A DNA stretch of 64,000 bases from Eubacterium sp. (GCA_017533915.1 JAFWHX010000013.1:124001-188000); one strand, 5' to 3'; shown: positions 8,726 to 19,049, counted from the stretch's first letter. Numbers and translations: made by a program. Notes: a model not told the origin generated them from the letters alone.

Positions 8726-10069
8726 TCAGTCATCGAGTTCTTTCATCACGCTCCTGTATGCCGGACGGATGATCTTGCCCTGACCGATGATCTCTTCGAT
8801 CCTGTGCGCACTCCATCCTACGATACGAGCGATCGCAAAGAGCGGCGTGTACAGCTCTACCGGGATCCCGAGCATCCTGTATACGAATCCGCTGTAGAAG
8901 TCGACGTTCGGGCTTACACCCTTGAATATGTGACGTTTCTCAGCGATCAGCTCAGGTGCCAGCTCTTCGATGAGGTTGTACATCGTCATGTCGTCATCCT
9001 CATGTTTCTCCTTGGCCAGCTCTTCGCAGAACCCCTTGAGAAGTTTTTCTCTCGGGTCTGACAATGAATACACAGCGTGGCCCATTCCGTAGATAAGGCC
9101 TTTCTTATCAAAGACTTCACCGTCAAGCATCTTTGACAGATACTCTCTCATCTGCGCCCTGTCTGTCGGATCGTCGACATTCTCACGGATGTTGTCCATC
9201 ATCTCCATTACTTTGATGTTTGCTCCGCCGTGTTTAGGGCCTTTCAGAGATGACATCGCCGCGGCGATAGTCGCATACGCATCAGATCCCGATGAAGTCA
9301 CGACCCTCGTCGTAAAGGTGGAGTTGTTTCCTCCGCCGTGTTCCATGTGAAGGATCAAAGCGATATCCAGCGCCTTGGCCTCAAGCTCTGTGTACTTGCT
9401 GTCTGGCCTCAGCATCCTGAGGAAGTTCTCCGCGGTAGAAAGTGATGGATCCGGGCGGTGTATGTACATGCTCTCATCTCTGTTATAGTGATTATAGGCA
9501 TGATAACTGTACGCCGCGATCATCGGGAATACCGCTATCAGCTTGATAGCCTGCCTGATGTTGTTCTCGAGTGTATCCACTTTCGCCTGCGGGTCATATG
9601 AAGCAAGCGTAAGTATGCTTCTTGTCATGGAGTTCATGATATCTCCCGACGGAGCTTTCATGATAACGTCTCTTGTGAAATTCGTCGGAAGCTCTCTCGC
9701 CTCACCTATATACCGGCTGAACTCTTTCTCCTGCTTCTTCGTCGGGTACTGACCGAACAAAAGCAGGAATGCTGTCCTGGCAAATCCGAATTCGTGCTCC
9801 CCGATCGAATCTATTATCCTGTCGATCCTGTGGCCTCTGTACCAGAGCTCGCCATCGCAAGGCTGCATCACTCCATCCTTATCCGGCTTGAAGGCAACGA
9901 TCTTGGATACTCCGGTAAGACCTGTGAGGACACCTTTTCCATTCAGGTCCCTGAGGCCTCTGTTTACATTGAATTCCTTGAAAAGATCATCGGAAATGTA
10001 GTCATTCTTCTGACACAGACCCTGCATCTTAGCTGCATATTCTGCGAATTCTTCTTCCTGTGTCTTCAT
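8726..10069 (-). CDS. gltA: citrate synthase
   Basis: Condenses oxaloacetate with acetyl-CoA. The 447-aa protein shows the citrate synthase fold motifs in order: MEHGGGNNSTF with the first active-site His, GPKHGGAN with the second, GMGHAVY, and VDFYSGF with the catalytic Asp. Its length and N-terminal extension match the citrate synthases common in Clostridia. Two ATG codons are possible; I chose 10069 because GGAGG is 7 bases before it but only 1 base before the ATG at 10075. It stands alone; no aconitase or isocitrate dehydrogenase adjoins, so an oxidative half-cycle for glutamate synthesis is inferred only from the family. Confidence 0.95.
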   Translation of the reverse strand: MKTQEEEFAEYAAKMQGLCQKNDYISDDLFKEFNVNRGLRDLNGKGVLTGLTGVSKIVAFKPDKDGVMQPCDGELWYRGHRIDRIIDSIGEHEFGFARTAFLLLFGQYPTKKQEKEFSRYIGEARELPTNFTRDVIMKAPSGDIMNSMTRSILTLASYDPQAKVDTLENNIRQAIKLIAVFPMIAAYSYHAYNHYNRDESMYIHRPDPSLSTAENFLRMLRPDSKYTELEAKALDIALILHMEHGGGNNSTFTTRVVTSSGSDAYATIAAAMSSLKGPKHGGANIKVMEMMDNIRENVDDPTDRAQMREYLSKMLDGEVFDKKGLIYGMGHAVYSLSDPREKLLKGFCEELAKEKHEDDDMTMYNLIEELAPELIAEKRHIFKGVSPNVDFYSGFVYRMLGIPVELYTPLFAIARIVGWSAHRIEEIIGQGKIIRPAYRSVMKELDD

Positions 10070-10190
10070 AAGCATTCCTCCCTTCAGATAAATTCATTCC
10101 ATCTGATTAACTAAAATCTATTCTACCACAAAACGCATTTTTTAACACGTATTGCGTATCTGCAGCACGCGGTCATCCATGCGGCTGTCT

Positions 10191-10964
<774 letters not shown>

Positions 10965-10966
10965 AG

Positions 10967-11650
10967 CTACTCCTCCCTTTCATCATATTTTGAGAAATGC
11001 TTCTCGACCTTATCAGCGATCGTCTGCGTAATGAACGTGAAGAACATGTACACTATTGCAGCTACCACGTAGACCGCGAGCACAAAGTCTCTGTTGACCA
11101 TGCTCTCGGATACCCTCATTATCTCCTGAAGCGTGATAACTGATGCCAGTGCCGTATCCTTGATCAGAAGGATAGCTTCATTAGCGACGCCCGGGAGCAC
11201 TACGCGCATCATCTGCGGGATAACGACGTCAAACATCTCCTGCGTCTTTGAAAGTCCGAGCGAATGGCTCGCCTCATACTGTCCGTGATCGATCGAGTTT
11301 ATACCGCCGCGGTAGATCTCCGCTATGTAAGCCGCATAATTCAGCACGAACGTGAGCGCAGCTGTCGGGAACGCCGGCAGCGTTATGTTGAGTGCGATCG
11401 GGAAGAAGAAATAGAAGAACCAGAGCTGAAGGATAAGTGGTGTTCCTCTGAAAACGAATACATACGCTTTGCAGAGCCATCTTATAGGCGCTATCTTGCT
11501 TATCTCTCCAAATGCGATCGGAAGTCCCAGCGGGACCGCAAGCACGATCGTGACCGCCCAGAGCTGGATCGTGACGACTGTCGCCCTGAGTATCGTCGGG
11601 GTCGCTATGGTCCAGAGATAGACCATTGTCTCCTGAAATGTCATATTCAT
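10967..11650 (-). CDS. polar amino-acid ABC transporter permease
   Basis: HisM/GlnP-type inner-membrane subunit, 227 aa with about five membrane segments and the EAA loop [21 protein letters not shown] that docks with the ATPase. AAGGA precedes the ATG at 11650. It lies downstream of the binding-protein gene but across a strong terminator, and 2 bases before the ATPase gene, so permease and ATPase form a tight pair. Confidence 0.95.
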   Translation of the reverse strand: MNMTFQETMVYLWTIATPTILRATVVTIQLWAVTIVLAVPLGLPIAFGEISKIAPIRWLCKAYVFVFRGTPLILQLWFFYFFFPIALNITLPAFPTAALTFVLNYAAYIAEIYRGGINSIDHGQYEASHSLGLSKTQEMFDVVIPQMMRVVLPGVANEAILLIKDTALASVITLQEIMRVSESMVNRDFVLAVYVVAAIVYMFFTFITQTIADKVEKHFSKYDEREE

Positions 11651-11742
11651 ATAAATGTCCTTTCGTTATGCTCCTGAACACTTCCGGAGCGGAGTCGAGC
11701 ATGCTCCGTGAAGCACCTGGTGCTCACAAGAGCTTTTTAAGA

Positions 11743-11774
11743 GAAAAAAACGGCCGCCCTTGAGGGCGGCCGTT
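11743..11774 (-). terminator. intercistronic Rho-independent terminator within the amino-acid transporter operon
   Basis: On the minus strand a perfect 10-bp stem ACGGCCGCCC / GGGCGGCCGT with a 4-base loop is followed by a run of T. It lies between the binding-protein gene and the permease gene, so transcripts from the upstream promoter should mostly end here, with read-through supplying the membrane parts. Confidence 0.9.
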
Positions 11775-11788
11775 GTTCCGCCGTCTGT

Positions 11789-12625
11789 TTACAGGTCTTC
11801 GTAGATGACCATGTTCCTCTGGAACCAGTTGTTGCTGATCTCTTCGGCTTTCCCGCTGTCGATTACTGCCTTGAGAGCTTCATTCACTTTCTCTGTGAAC
11901 TCTGTGTCTTCTTTACGGAATCCGATGGCATAGTCATCTGATCCGAAGTTGAATTCACTCTCATACAGCTTTTCTTTATTCTGGTTGTTATATGTGGCGT
12001 ATACTTCGTCGATAACGACTACGTCTACTCTCCCCGCTTTCATGTCGAGGATCGCCTGATCGTATGTCTTGTACTCAGTAACGTTGTCCTTGAATTCATC
12101 GTAAAGCTCATTAGCTTTGATGTCATCTGCCGCAGCAGAGTCTGCTTGAGTCGCGATCTTGTAGTTCTTCAATTCTGTAGCGTCTTTGATGTTGATCTTC
12201 TCATCAAGAGACATCACGAGCTCTCTGTTCGCGAGATATCTCTTGGACATGGACATATTCTTGACACGGTCAGGTGTCACCGAAAGTCCGTTCCAGATGC
12301 AGTCGATCTTCTTCGACGCAAGCTCAGCTTCCTTTGCCGTCCAGTCGATCGCCTTGAACTCGACTTCCAGTCCCATCTCTTCAAATACAGCCTTCGCTAG
12401 GTCGATATCAAAACCTACGATCTCATTGTTTTCATCGCGGAATCCCATAGGCGCGAATGTATCATCAAGTCCTACTATTACTTTACCCCTGTCCTGGATG
12501 TATTCCCAGTCAGTCTTTTCTGATTCTCCGCCGCCGCTCTTTCCGCATCCTGTCAGCGCGAATACCGACAGAGCCAGTACCACGATCATGCCGATGACTA
12601 CGACCATTCTAGTTGTCTTTTTCAT
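11789..12625 (-). CDS. amino-acid-binding lipoprotein of the ABC transporter
   Basis: Extracellular solute-binding protein, family 3, 278 aa. A signal peptide ends in the lipobox LTGC, so the mature protein is lipid-anchored. The body carries GLDDTFAPMGFRD, GFDIDLAKA and WNGLSVTPDR, typical of arginine/glutamine/histidine-type binding proteins. Start 12625 is supported by GGAGGA 7 bases upstream; upstream in-frame ATGs overlap that site. The genes for permease and ATPase follow beyond a terminator, which fits the usual excess of binding protein. Confidence 0.95.
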   Translation of the reverse strand: MKKTTRMVVVIGMIVVLALSVFALTGCGKSGGGESEKTDWEYIQDRGKVIVGLDDTFAPMGFRDENNEIVGFDIDLAKAVFEEMGLEVEFKAIDWTAKEAELASKKIDCIWNGLSVTPDRVKNMSMSKRYLANRELVMSLDEKINIKDATELKNYKIATQADSAAADDIKANELYDEFKDNVTEYKTYDQAILDMKAGRVDVVVIDEVYATYNNQNKEKLYESEFNFGSDDYAIGFRKEDTEFTEKVNEALKAVIDSGKAEEISNNWFQRNMVIYEDL

Positions 12626-12760
12626 TTCATTCTCCTCCATCATCGTTTTAACGCATTAAAGCATCTTTGTCTGGCAATATATTATCATGCTGAAGTTCAT
12701 TTTGCAAGACTGAAAGGCAATAACATACAGGCTGACATACTTGACGCAAACATACATTTG

Positions 12761-12789
12761 AAAAGACCGCACCCTGAGGTGCGGTCTTG
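12761..12789 (-). terminator. Rho-independent terminator of the 12847-13347 lipoprotein gene
   Basis: Stem AAGACCGCACC / GGTGCGGTCTT with a TCAG loop followed by TTC/T-rich sequence on the minus strand, 58 bases after the lipoprotein stop. Confidence 0.8.
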
Positions 12790-12846
12790 ACCCGGATACA
12801 TTCCTATGAGGTTCTTCTGTTTCCTCAATAGTTGCAGGTGATCTTA

Positions 12847-13347
12847 TCACCATCCTGTTCCAAAATCTGTGATCTTATATGTTCCGTCTCCGTTTGGTCT
12901 GAGCACGCCAAGGTTGAATTTATCCTTAACCCAGCCGCTCGCTTCATCATATTCGCCGGTCGCAGCCATCAGCTCATTCACATCTGTCCCCTCTGCCGGG
13001 TGCAGATCATAGCGCACTTCGAACGCCACCTCATCAGGACCCAGATCATAAGTCTTCAGACCTTCATCTGCCTGTTCATCTTCTGCCGTATAGATCTTTT
13101 CTATGTAGATCTTTGAGTCATCGACTTTATCTCCATAGGCTTCCTCTATCAGTTCCTGCATGGCGATCTCGATCTGTTTCTCGGCTTCTTCCTGATTGTC
13201 CTTTAATGGAATGTTGCTGCCCGCAGTTCCCTCCTGCTCATTCTTTGGCACGTCAGTTTCTGCAGCTTCTTCTTTAGAAGATCCGCCGCAGGCCGCCAGT
13301 GTAAACACGAGGCACGCGATAAGCATTAGGCATAACAGCTTTTTCAT
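12847..13347 (-). CDS. small secreted lipoprotein, function unknown
   Basis: 166 aa. The signal peptide ends in LAAC followed by GGSS, a clear lipobox, then an acidic linker and a compact domain of about 110 residues (starting near QIEIAMQELIEEAYGD) rich in Asp/Glu, with alternating strand-like segments such as VAFEVRYDLHP. I do not recognise the domain. GGAGG stands 9 bases before the ATG and a terminator follows, so it is a single-gene unit. Surface location is seen; function is not. Confidence 0.8.
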   Translation of the reverse strand: MKKLLCLMLIACLVFTLAACGGSSKEEAAETDVPKNEQEGTAGSNIPLKDNQEEAEKQIEIAMQELIEEAYGDKVDDSKIYIEKIYTAEDEQADEGLKTYDLGPDEVAFEVRYDLHPAEGTDVNELMAATGEYDEASGWVKDKFNLGVLRPNGDGTYKITDFGTGW

Positions 13348-13452
13348 GATTTTAAACCTCCGATCTTACAATACCCATTGTATCCCAACTGAATTATAAC
13401 TATTTGATCTGCTTTGTGTCAACAATGTCTGATCCATTATATGATGATCATG

Positions 13453-13802
13453 ATGAAAAGGGCCGCGTACGCAGCGGCTTTGCTGACAGTTTTCACTCTT
13501 GCGCTTCTTGCGTTTCCTGTCTCTGCATTCGCTGGAGACAACTATATCGTATCCGACTGGAGAAGCCTTCAGGACGCGATCGATGATTCCGAGGAAGGTG
13601 ATGTCCTCATAATCGGACGTACACTTACTCCAGCGGTTGACGACAGCTATATCCATATTCCGTCTAATAAGCAGGCAGGATCACTCTCAGGAAAGGCCTG
13701 AGAAAAAACACTTACAAAGTCAGGGTAAAAGTCACAGCAAGCGGCGGAGCCAATTACATAAAGCAGACAAAGACTGTCACTATGACGATAAAGGTTAAAT
13801 AG
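13453..13802 (+). pseudogene. remnant of a large secreted surface protein (signal peptide joined out of frame to C-terminal Ig-like tail)
   Basis: The first part encodes a signal peptide (MKRAAYAAALLTVFTLALL, cleavage near SAFAG) followed by SDWRSLQDAIDDSEEGDVLI, the start of a typical right-handed beta-helix surface protein. It stops at 13699-13701. From about 13686 a different frame encodes LRKNTYKVRVKVTASGGANY and ends TVTMTIKVK, the standard last repeat of Clostridial surface proteins, stopping at 13800. A large internal deletion has therefore joined the two ends out of frame. No good ribosome site precedes it. Start within the run of ATGs 13414-13453 is uncertain. Confidence 0.8.
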
Positions 13803-13814
13803 CAGACTGAATAT

Positions 13815-13859
13815 AAAAATGATCCCGCATCCGTACAATAGGATACGGGATCATTTTTT
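13815..13859. terminator. bidirectional terminator between converging units
   Basis: AAAAATGATCCCG-ATCC pairs with GGAT-CGGGATCATTTTT around an 8-base loop. A and T runs on both sides serve the plus-strand remnant and the minus-strand peptidase region. Confidence 0.85.
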
Positions 13860-13876
13860 ATCGTTCAGCTGGTCAT

Positions 13877-16612
13877 TTATTTAACCTTGACCCTGATCGT
13901 CACTTTCTTCCAGGCTGAAGCTTCGTGATTACTGTCGCCTGCAGCCCTGACTTCTACAGCCGCTTTATATGTGCCCTTCTTAGTGCCTTTCTTTACAGTC
14001 ACCTTGCCGTTCTTTGCTACTTTGATCACCTTGCTCCCGCCAGTCTTTTTGTATGTCACTTTGCCTATTGCAGACTTGATCAAAAAAGCTTTTGAGGCCT
14101 TGATGGTAACGGCTTTCTTCTTAAGCACAGAAGCTTTGAGCTTCGCTGTCCTGCCCGAAGCCTTTATAGTATTCACCGCTTTGTTGATGGTGAACTTACT
14201 TTCATCTGTCCCTGAGAATCGTCCGATACCGGTCACGATGACCTTGCCGGTCCCGGCATTTACGTTGTCCTCATATTCCACTGTGTAATCGACGCCTTCT
14301 ACCAGCTCAGGCTCCTCTTCATAATCCGGCTCCAAGCTCACTTCTATAACTTTCGGCGTGATCGGCTTACCTGTATATACAAAATCCAGGTCCTCAATGA
14401 TAGCATAGTATATTTCCGGTTTCTTCACAGTCACACTTATCAGTCTGGTCCCGTATCTGCCGGCGTCTACTGTTATATATGCATCTCCTCCTGTAACGCC
14501 CTGGATCACTGCCTCTGCGTAATTGCCGGCTTTCGGCGTTACTTTTACGATCGACTCGTCGCTGGATCTCCATGTGATCTCCGGATCCCAGTCGTCCGGC
14601 ATATCCTCAGTATTCCTGAACTCTGCCGTCACGATCTTGCTCTCCGTATCGAGCAGCTGGAAGTGTGCCGGCGTGCCGTCCTGCCAGTTGTTCACCACCA
14701 GGCGGCCTGTGAAACCTGTCGGCTCGAGAAAAGCCTTGATTGGGAAATTGTCCATATATTTTCTATCTGATCTGGTGATCTCGATCTGGACATTACTGTC
14801 TGAGATGTCTTTCCACTCTCCATCAACAGTACAGTAGCTTTCGCCCTCATTCACGATAACTTTGCTGTAGGAGTCTGTCTGTATCGGCATGTCATAGAAA
14901 GATTTATATGAGGTGTAGCTTCCGTCCGGAGCACTGTCTCTGTACTGATAATCTTTATCTGCCGTTTCATAAGTCACGACAGAATATTTCTGACCTTTCG
15001 GTATCACTGTAGAAGCATCTATTCTGAACCTGTGGTATCCGCCATATGCGAACTGGCCTGTTTTACCTTTTGCGATCAGCGATCCGTCTTCCGGATCTTT
15101 GAATCCGTCTGGCAGCAGATACACTGAGTATTCCACTTCAGTCCCCGGTATGGCAGTCATGACAGAGAGCTCTTTGAGCTCAGATGTTTCCTCTGCAGTA
15201 AATACATTGGCTGATCTCATGTTTTCACTGCCTTCATACAGCTCGATATAACTTGCCTGCAGGAAGTCTGTCTGTGCTATATCAAGATCCTTACGCTCAG
15301 CCGAATTATCGAATACATAAGCCTCCGGATCCGACAGAGACCTGTCATAATATGAGATCCAGAAATATCCTGTGGCTCTGTCGGATACTGCTTCAGCCTC
15401 CGGGTCATATGGAACTCCGTCCAGGCCTTCCAGAAGTCCCCAGTGGCGATAACCGTTGTCCGGGAAATCATTAAGCTCTGACCCCCAGCTGTTCTTTATC
15501 AGAAAAGCGCCGTCCCCCGGCGGAACTGTATCGTCCTCTGAGAAATCAGGATCATCTACCGAATGCCTGAAGTTCTCCTTAGGATAGTTATCATCCCAGC
15601 CGACGACTGTCACAGCATGATTTGGAAACTCAGCGTCGTAGACATAATGTGCCCAGTTGCTGCTCATATATCTACTGCCGGAGGCATCCTGCCCCGGAAG
15701 ATATGACTCGGCGCAGAAGCCTATGCTGATCCCTCTGTGCCCTTTATACAGCTGCTGCTTCCATGCATTAAGAGCATCATTATCGATATGACCCGGCATG
15801 TCTGACAGTACCGGGAGCATGATAGACTCTTTGAGCGTATACGACTGTAAAAAACGATACTTTTCAGGTATGGACCAGTCGTCCTGATCACTGCTCCAGA
15901 CTGCCCTTCTGGACCACTTAGTCGGATTCCCATCCTTATCGTACGCTATCGCCGCCCTTCTGACAGTCTTCTCACCTTTAAGCCCTCTGTATTCCAGGTA
16001 GTTCCCGAGCGGATCACCGGTCTCCGGGTCTTTCGCGTCTTCAACGACAGGCCCCATGCCTGCCGCAAAAAGCGAAGTCGCGTAGAATGTGTTCCCTCCT
16101 GTCTGATATCTGTACGCGTGAGTCTCCAGATCCTCATCGGTCAGATCCTTGAAGTACCAGCCCTCGCCGTTCTGAGAGCTCTTCGGATCATCTATATGTG
16201 AAGTGGCGAACCAGGCGATATGCTTCTCCGAAAGATTGACCGTCTCATCCGCAAGACCGTCTGCGATCAGAGCGCTTTCCGCTGCTCCTGCCGCGGAGAA
16301 TCCCCAGCATGTTCCGAACGGATTCTGAAGCCTTACCGGTGTTACGAAGCTCTTATCAGAAGTCCCGTTATTGTCAGTATCCACGTGCCTCAAGTCGAAA
16401 GCGTCCGGGTATTCCTTCGCCTCTTCACGAAGCTCACGGACCACTGCTCCACCCCTGAAAGCGAATGAATCATCCCTGTCCAGCAGATCTCCGTCCGCAC
16501 CGCTCTCACGTGCAGCAGCAGAAACCACTCCTGTCCCTGCAGCCGCACACGCCGCGATCACGATCATCACAGCAGCCAGCCCAGTACATCTGCTCAGTAA
16601 GCACTTCTTCAT
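13877..16612 (-). CDS. secreted C1A (papain-like) cysteine peptidase with lectin-like and Ig-like domains
   Basis: A 911-aa surface enzyme. Residues 1-32 are a signal peptide. The papain-like domain follows with oxyanion Gln96 and nucleophile Cys102 in RLQNPFGTCWGFSA, His332 in NHAVTVVGWDDNY and Asn374 in KNSWGS, so it should be active. The next 230 residues (from about YFWISYYDRS) match the lectin-like domain that accompanies these peptidases in gut Clostridia. Then come a bacterial Ig-like domain (ITWRSSDESIVKVTP), an MBG-like segment (FVYTGKPITPK) and a final Lys-rich repeat ending KVTIRVKVK. GGAGG lies 8 bases before the ATG. A paralogue of equal length lies at 22154-24898. Substrate unknown; host or dietary protein degradation is likely. 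Confidence 0.92.
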   Translation of the reverse strand: MKKCLLSRCTGLAAVMIVIAACAAAGTGVVSAAARESGADGDLLDRDDSFAFRGGAVVRELREEAKEYPDAFDLRHVDTDNNGTSDKSFVTPVRLQNPFGTCWGFSAAGAAESALIADGLADETVNLSEKHIAWFATSHIDDPKSSQNGEGWYFKDLTDEDLETHAYRYQTGGNTFYATSLFAAGMGPVVEDAKDPETGDPLGNYLEYRGLKGEKTVRRAAIAYDKDGNPTKWSRRAVWSSDQDDWSIPEKYRFLQSYTLKESIMLPVLSDMPGHIDNDALNAWKQQLYKGHRGISIGFCAESYLPGQDASGSRYMSSNWAHYVYDAEFPNHAVTVVGWDDNYPKENFRHSVDDPDFSEDDTVPPGDGAFLIKNSWGSELNDFPDNGYRHWGLLEGLDGVPYDPEAEAVSDRATGYFWISYYDRSLSDPEAYVFDNSAERKDLDIAQTDFLQASYIELYEGSENMRSANVFTAEETSELKELSVMTAIPGTEVEYSVYLLPDGFKDPEDGSLIAKGKTGQFAYGGYHRFRIDASTVIPKGQKYSVVTYETADKDYQYRDSAPDGSYTSYKSFYDMPIQTDSYSKVIVNEGESYCTVDGEWKDISDSNVQIEITRSDRKYMDNFPIKAFLEPTGFTGRLVVNNWQDGTPAHFQLLDTESKIVTAEFRNTEDMPDDWDPEITWRSSDESIVKVTPKAGNYAEAVIQGVTGGDAYITVDAGRYGTRLISVTVKKPEIYYAIIEDLDFVYTGKPITPKVIEVSLEPDYEEEPELVEGVDYTVEYEDNVNAGTGKVIVTGIGRFSGTDESKFTINKAVNTIKASGRTAKLKASVLKKKAVTIKASKAFLIKSAIGKVTYKKTGGSKVIKVAKNGKVTVKKGTKKGTYKAAVEVRAAGDSNHEASAWKKVTIRVKVK

Positions 16613-16720
16613 CTCTACTACCTCCGTCTATTCTTTTATGAAGCCGCTTTTCTTTTTTCAAATAAGCAGGAATCAGCAAACGCTGCTCCCTGCCATCCAG
16701 ATCAATCTGTTTCTCTACCA

Positions 16721-16855
16721 CTACTTGACTTTGATCTTTATGGTCTTGGTCTTGACCGCAGAGGCATATATATCTGTCTCGCTGACTGTGACCTTGACCT
16801 TGACAGGATAGCTTCCCGGCTCGACGTACGGTCCCGGTGCGTCGATATCATAGTT
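16721..16855 (-). pseudogene. C-terminal stub of another surface protein
   Basis: 44 codons, closed upstream by an in-frame stop and without a start codon, encode a tail with EPGSYPVKVKVTVSETDIY and the ending KTKTIKIKVK followed by TAG. This is the same type of terminal repeat as in the surface proteins at 13.9, 52.6 and 13.7 kb. Everything upstream of it is missing. It sits directly behind the start of the C1A peptidase gene. Confidence 0.75.
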
Positions 16856-16925
16856 TCAGTCATTCGGATTCCTTCTTTCTATAGTTTTATTTTATAAAAC
16901 CATTATAGTCTCCAAGAAGCATACT

Positions 16926-17780
16926 TCAAGCGTCTTTACGCGATTTTATATTATAATGCAGCACTGCTCCTATTACGATAACAGCGCCTGCCGCAGCGAG
17001 AAGCGAGATCTTCTCTCCGTAAAATATGGCGACCCATAAAGGATTCATTATCGGCTCGAGGCTCATGATGAAACTCGCTGTTACAGCCTTCGTCCGGCGT
17101 ATTCCTATTGACAGGAAAACATACGCAAGTCCAACCTGCACGACACCCATGATCATGACCATCGAGATCACAGGAACTGAAAAATCCGTTTCTCTGAGAC
17201 ATAGCGGGGTAAAAATGATACCTGCCGCAAGCTGTCCAAGAAAGCATGATGACAGCGCATCAGCGTTCTCCGAAGTATTCATCATGAGTACCCCTGCGTA
17301 GAACATTCCCGCAAGCACTGCGATCAGATCTCCGTAGATATTGCCTGTCTTAAGCCCGTCAACAAAGAAAATACACACGCCTGCAAACACAGCGATGCAT
17401 GTAAGTACATCCTGCTTCTCCGGCCTGACGCCGAATATCAGCGCCATGAATATGATCACAAAAACAGGAGCCGTATACTGAAGTACAATGGCATTTGCTG
17501 CCGTAGTCATCTTGTTTGCGATTATAAAGCACGTCGTTACGCCAATAGTGGAGATCGCTCCGACGATAACTGCTTTGCTTATCACTATCCGGTGATGTGC
17601 CGCCAGAAGAAATACTCCGATGACTGATGCGCCGATCAGGTTGCGCGCGCCATTGATCGCAAGAGGAGACCACGGTATCAGTTTTGTGAGCAGCCCGCCG
17701 ATACTGAAGCACAGCGCGGCGAGCAAGACAAACAGTATGCTCCTATAGTCATTATCTTTTTGGTCCACGTATCCGTTCAT
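16926..17780 (-). CDS. EamA/DMT-family transporter
   Basis: 284 aa with about ten membrane segments in two homologous halves, the layout of drug/metabolite exporters (RhaT/EamA). Segments such as LLAALCFSIGGLLTKLIPWSP and LEPIMNPLWVAIFYGEK are characteristic of each half's start and end. Members export amino acids or other small metabolites; the substrate cannot be read from the sequence. The start has no clear Shine-Dalgarno site and lies 10 bases after the stop of the upstream secreted-protein gene, so coupling is possible. Confidence 0.9.
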   Translation of the reverse strand: MNGYVDQKDNDYRSILFVLLAALCFSIGGLLTKLIPWSPLAINGARNLIGASVIGVFLLAAHHRIVISKAVIVGAISTIGVTTCFIIANKMTTAANAIVLQYTAPVFVIIFMALIFGVRPEKQDVLTCIAVFAGVCIFFVDGLKTGNIYGDLIAVLAGMFYAGVLMMNTSENADALSSCFLGQLAAGIIFTPLCLRETDFSVPVISMVMIMGVVQVGLAYVFLSIGIRRTKAVTASFIMSLEPIMNPLWVAIFYGEKISLLAAAGAVIVIGAVLHYNIKSRKDA

Positions 17781-17790
17781 GCCAACATTA

Positions 17791-18666
17791 TCAATAATCT
17801 ACCGCATATACATATGCTTTATAGCTGGCGACTGTATCATCCGCTTTACATGTATATGTTTTACTCGTCTTTTTCTTATGCGGTTTCATTGAAGTTTCCT
17901 TTGTGTCTATATCAATGGCCTTGCCATCCTTATTATAAAGGACATATACTACGTTTACTTTAGGCCAGTATGATGACCTGTTGTTATATTCGATCACATA
18001 CTTGTTATTGTCTTTAAGGATGATCTTTACTTTGACTTTAGACGAACAATTCCTGGTAGGTTCTCCACTATCCATCACGAATGAATTGATCCGCCCTGCC
18101 GGCAAAACGCTGTAGTAATATTTCTTCGATTTATCGATCAAAAAGTACCCATACTTCTTCGCTGGTACACTCATGCGAATGTCTCCGTAGTGTTCACCCT
18201 GCTGTACTGCAAAAACTGACCTTCTCTTTTTAGTACAGTTCTGCACTCTTACTAGTTGTATTGTATCCCCATTCTTGTCAACTGCTGTGGCAAGAACCTT
18301 TACTTTTTTCTTAAACGATCTCACTTTTACTGTACATTTATACTTTTTGCCATTATTTGTGCAGGTGATGGTACATGAACCTGTCTTAAGCGGCGTAAAA
18401 TCAAAGTGTTTATTACCTATCGACGCTTCTCCATAAAGGACCGCCTTATCACTTATCTTCCATTTGGTCTTGCCTTTTGCATAGCCTTTTCTTGAATTCA
18501 GCAGCTCCAGATAACCCTGCTCACCAAGGTAGATCGTTATCTTTTTATTGCTCAGATGGTATTTAGCTGCCGCATGTGATTCGACAGTGGAAAACATACA
18601 ACCTGCCGCAATCATAATAACGACAGACACTAAAACCCAACAGTTCAATACACTTTTTGCCTTCAT
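17791..18666 (-). CDS. secreted Ig-like protein, function unknown
   Basis: 291 aa. A signal peptide (MKAKSVLNCWVLVSVVIMIA, cleavage near SHAAA) precedes an Ig-like domain (KKITIYLGEQGYLELLNSRKG and KWKISDKAVLYGEASIGN) and a second Lys/Tyr-rich domain without recognised family. There is no lipobox or sorting signal, so the protein is probably released or wall-bound by charge. Start 18666 is set by GGGAG 7 bases upstream. The preceding 25-codon gene and its promoter suggest a two-gene unit. Confidence 0.85.
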   Translation of the reverse strand: MKAKSVLNCWVLVSVVIMIAAGCMFSTVESHAAAKYHLSNKKITIYLGEQGYLELLNSRKGYAKGKTKWKISDKAVLYGEASIGNKHFDFTPLKTGSCTITCTNNGKKYKCTVKVRSFKKKVKVLATAVDKNGDTIQLVRVQNCTKKRRSVFAVQQGEHYGDIRMSVPAKKYGYFLIDKSKKYYYSVLPAGRINSFVMDSGEPTRNCSSKVKVKIILKDNNKYVIEYNNRSSYWPKVNVVYVLYNKDGKAIDIDTKETSMKPHKKKTSKTYTCKADDTVASYKAYVYAVDY

Positions 18667-18726
18667 GATAATACTCCCATAATATACATCATGCCGTAAC
18701 ATCAAACTGTCAGTGACTGATGCACC

Positions 18727-18804
18727 TTACAGTATCAATGCGATAAAGCCGATAAACATAGCCAACATGATCTTCCTTTGTCTGCCAATAGTATTAGTCT
18801 GCAT
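18727..18804 (-). CDS. 25-aa small hydrophobic peptide gene
   Basis: ATG at 18804, TAA at 18727. The product MQTNTIGRQRKIMLAMFIGF plus AIALIL-type tail has a short basic head and one hydrophobic stretch, as in small single-span membrane peptides. GGAGGA lies 8 bases before the ATG and an extended -10 promoter (TGATATAAT) lies about 48 bases upstream, so expression signals are better than for many long genes nearby. It precedes the secreted Ig-like gene by 60 bases on the same strand. Function unknown; it could be a leader peptide or a small membrane regulator. Confidence 0.6.
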   Translation of the reverse strand: MQTNTIGRQRKIMLAMFIGFIALIL

Positions 18805-18851
18805 ACTACGCTCCTCCTATGGAATAGGTGTTTATATATTTAGTCATTGTT

Positions 18852-18860
18852 ATTATATCA
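18852..18860 (-). promoter_or_regulatory. extended -10 promoter for the small peptide and secreted Ig-like genes
   Basis: TGATATAAT on the minus strand (ATTATATCA on the plus strand), a perfect extended -10. The rest of the 18805-19049 interval holds no gene I can support. Confidence 0.6.
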
Positions 18861-19049
18861 CGATGAGATAGTATTTTCTGAATTCAGAGATTAAAAAACC
18901 CACGCCAAGTGTACCGTATGTGCTATCATATCAGTACAAGAATGTATTTTTTTTTAAAAGGTTCCAGATATCAATATCGGACAGATCACGCTGCTGCCGG
19001 TATATACAGTATTTGCGGCGTCATGCTGCGTAAACAGATATGGTGAGAC

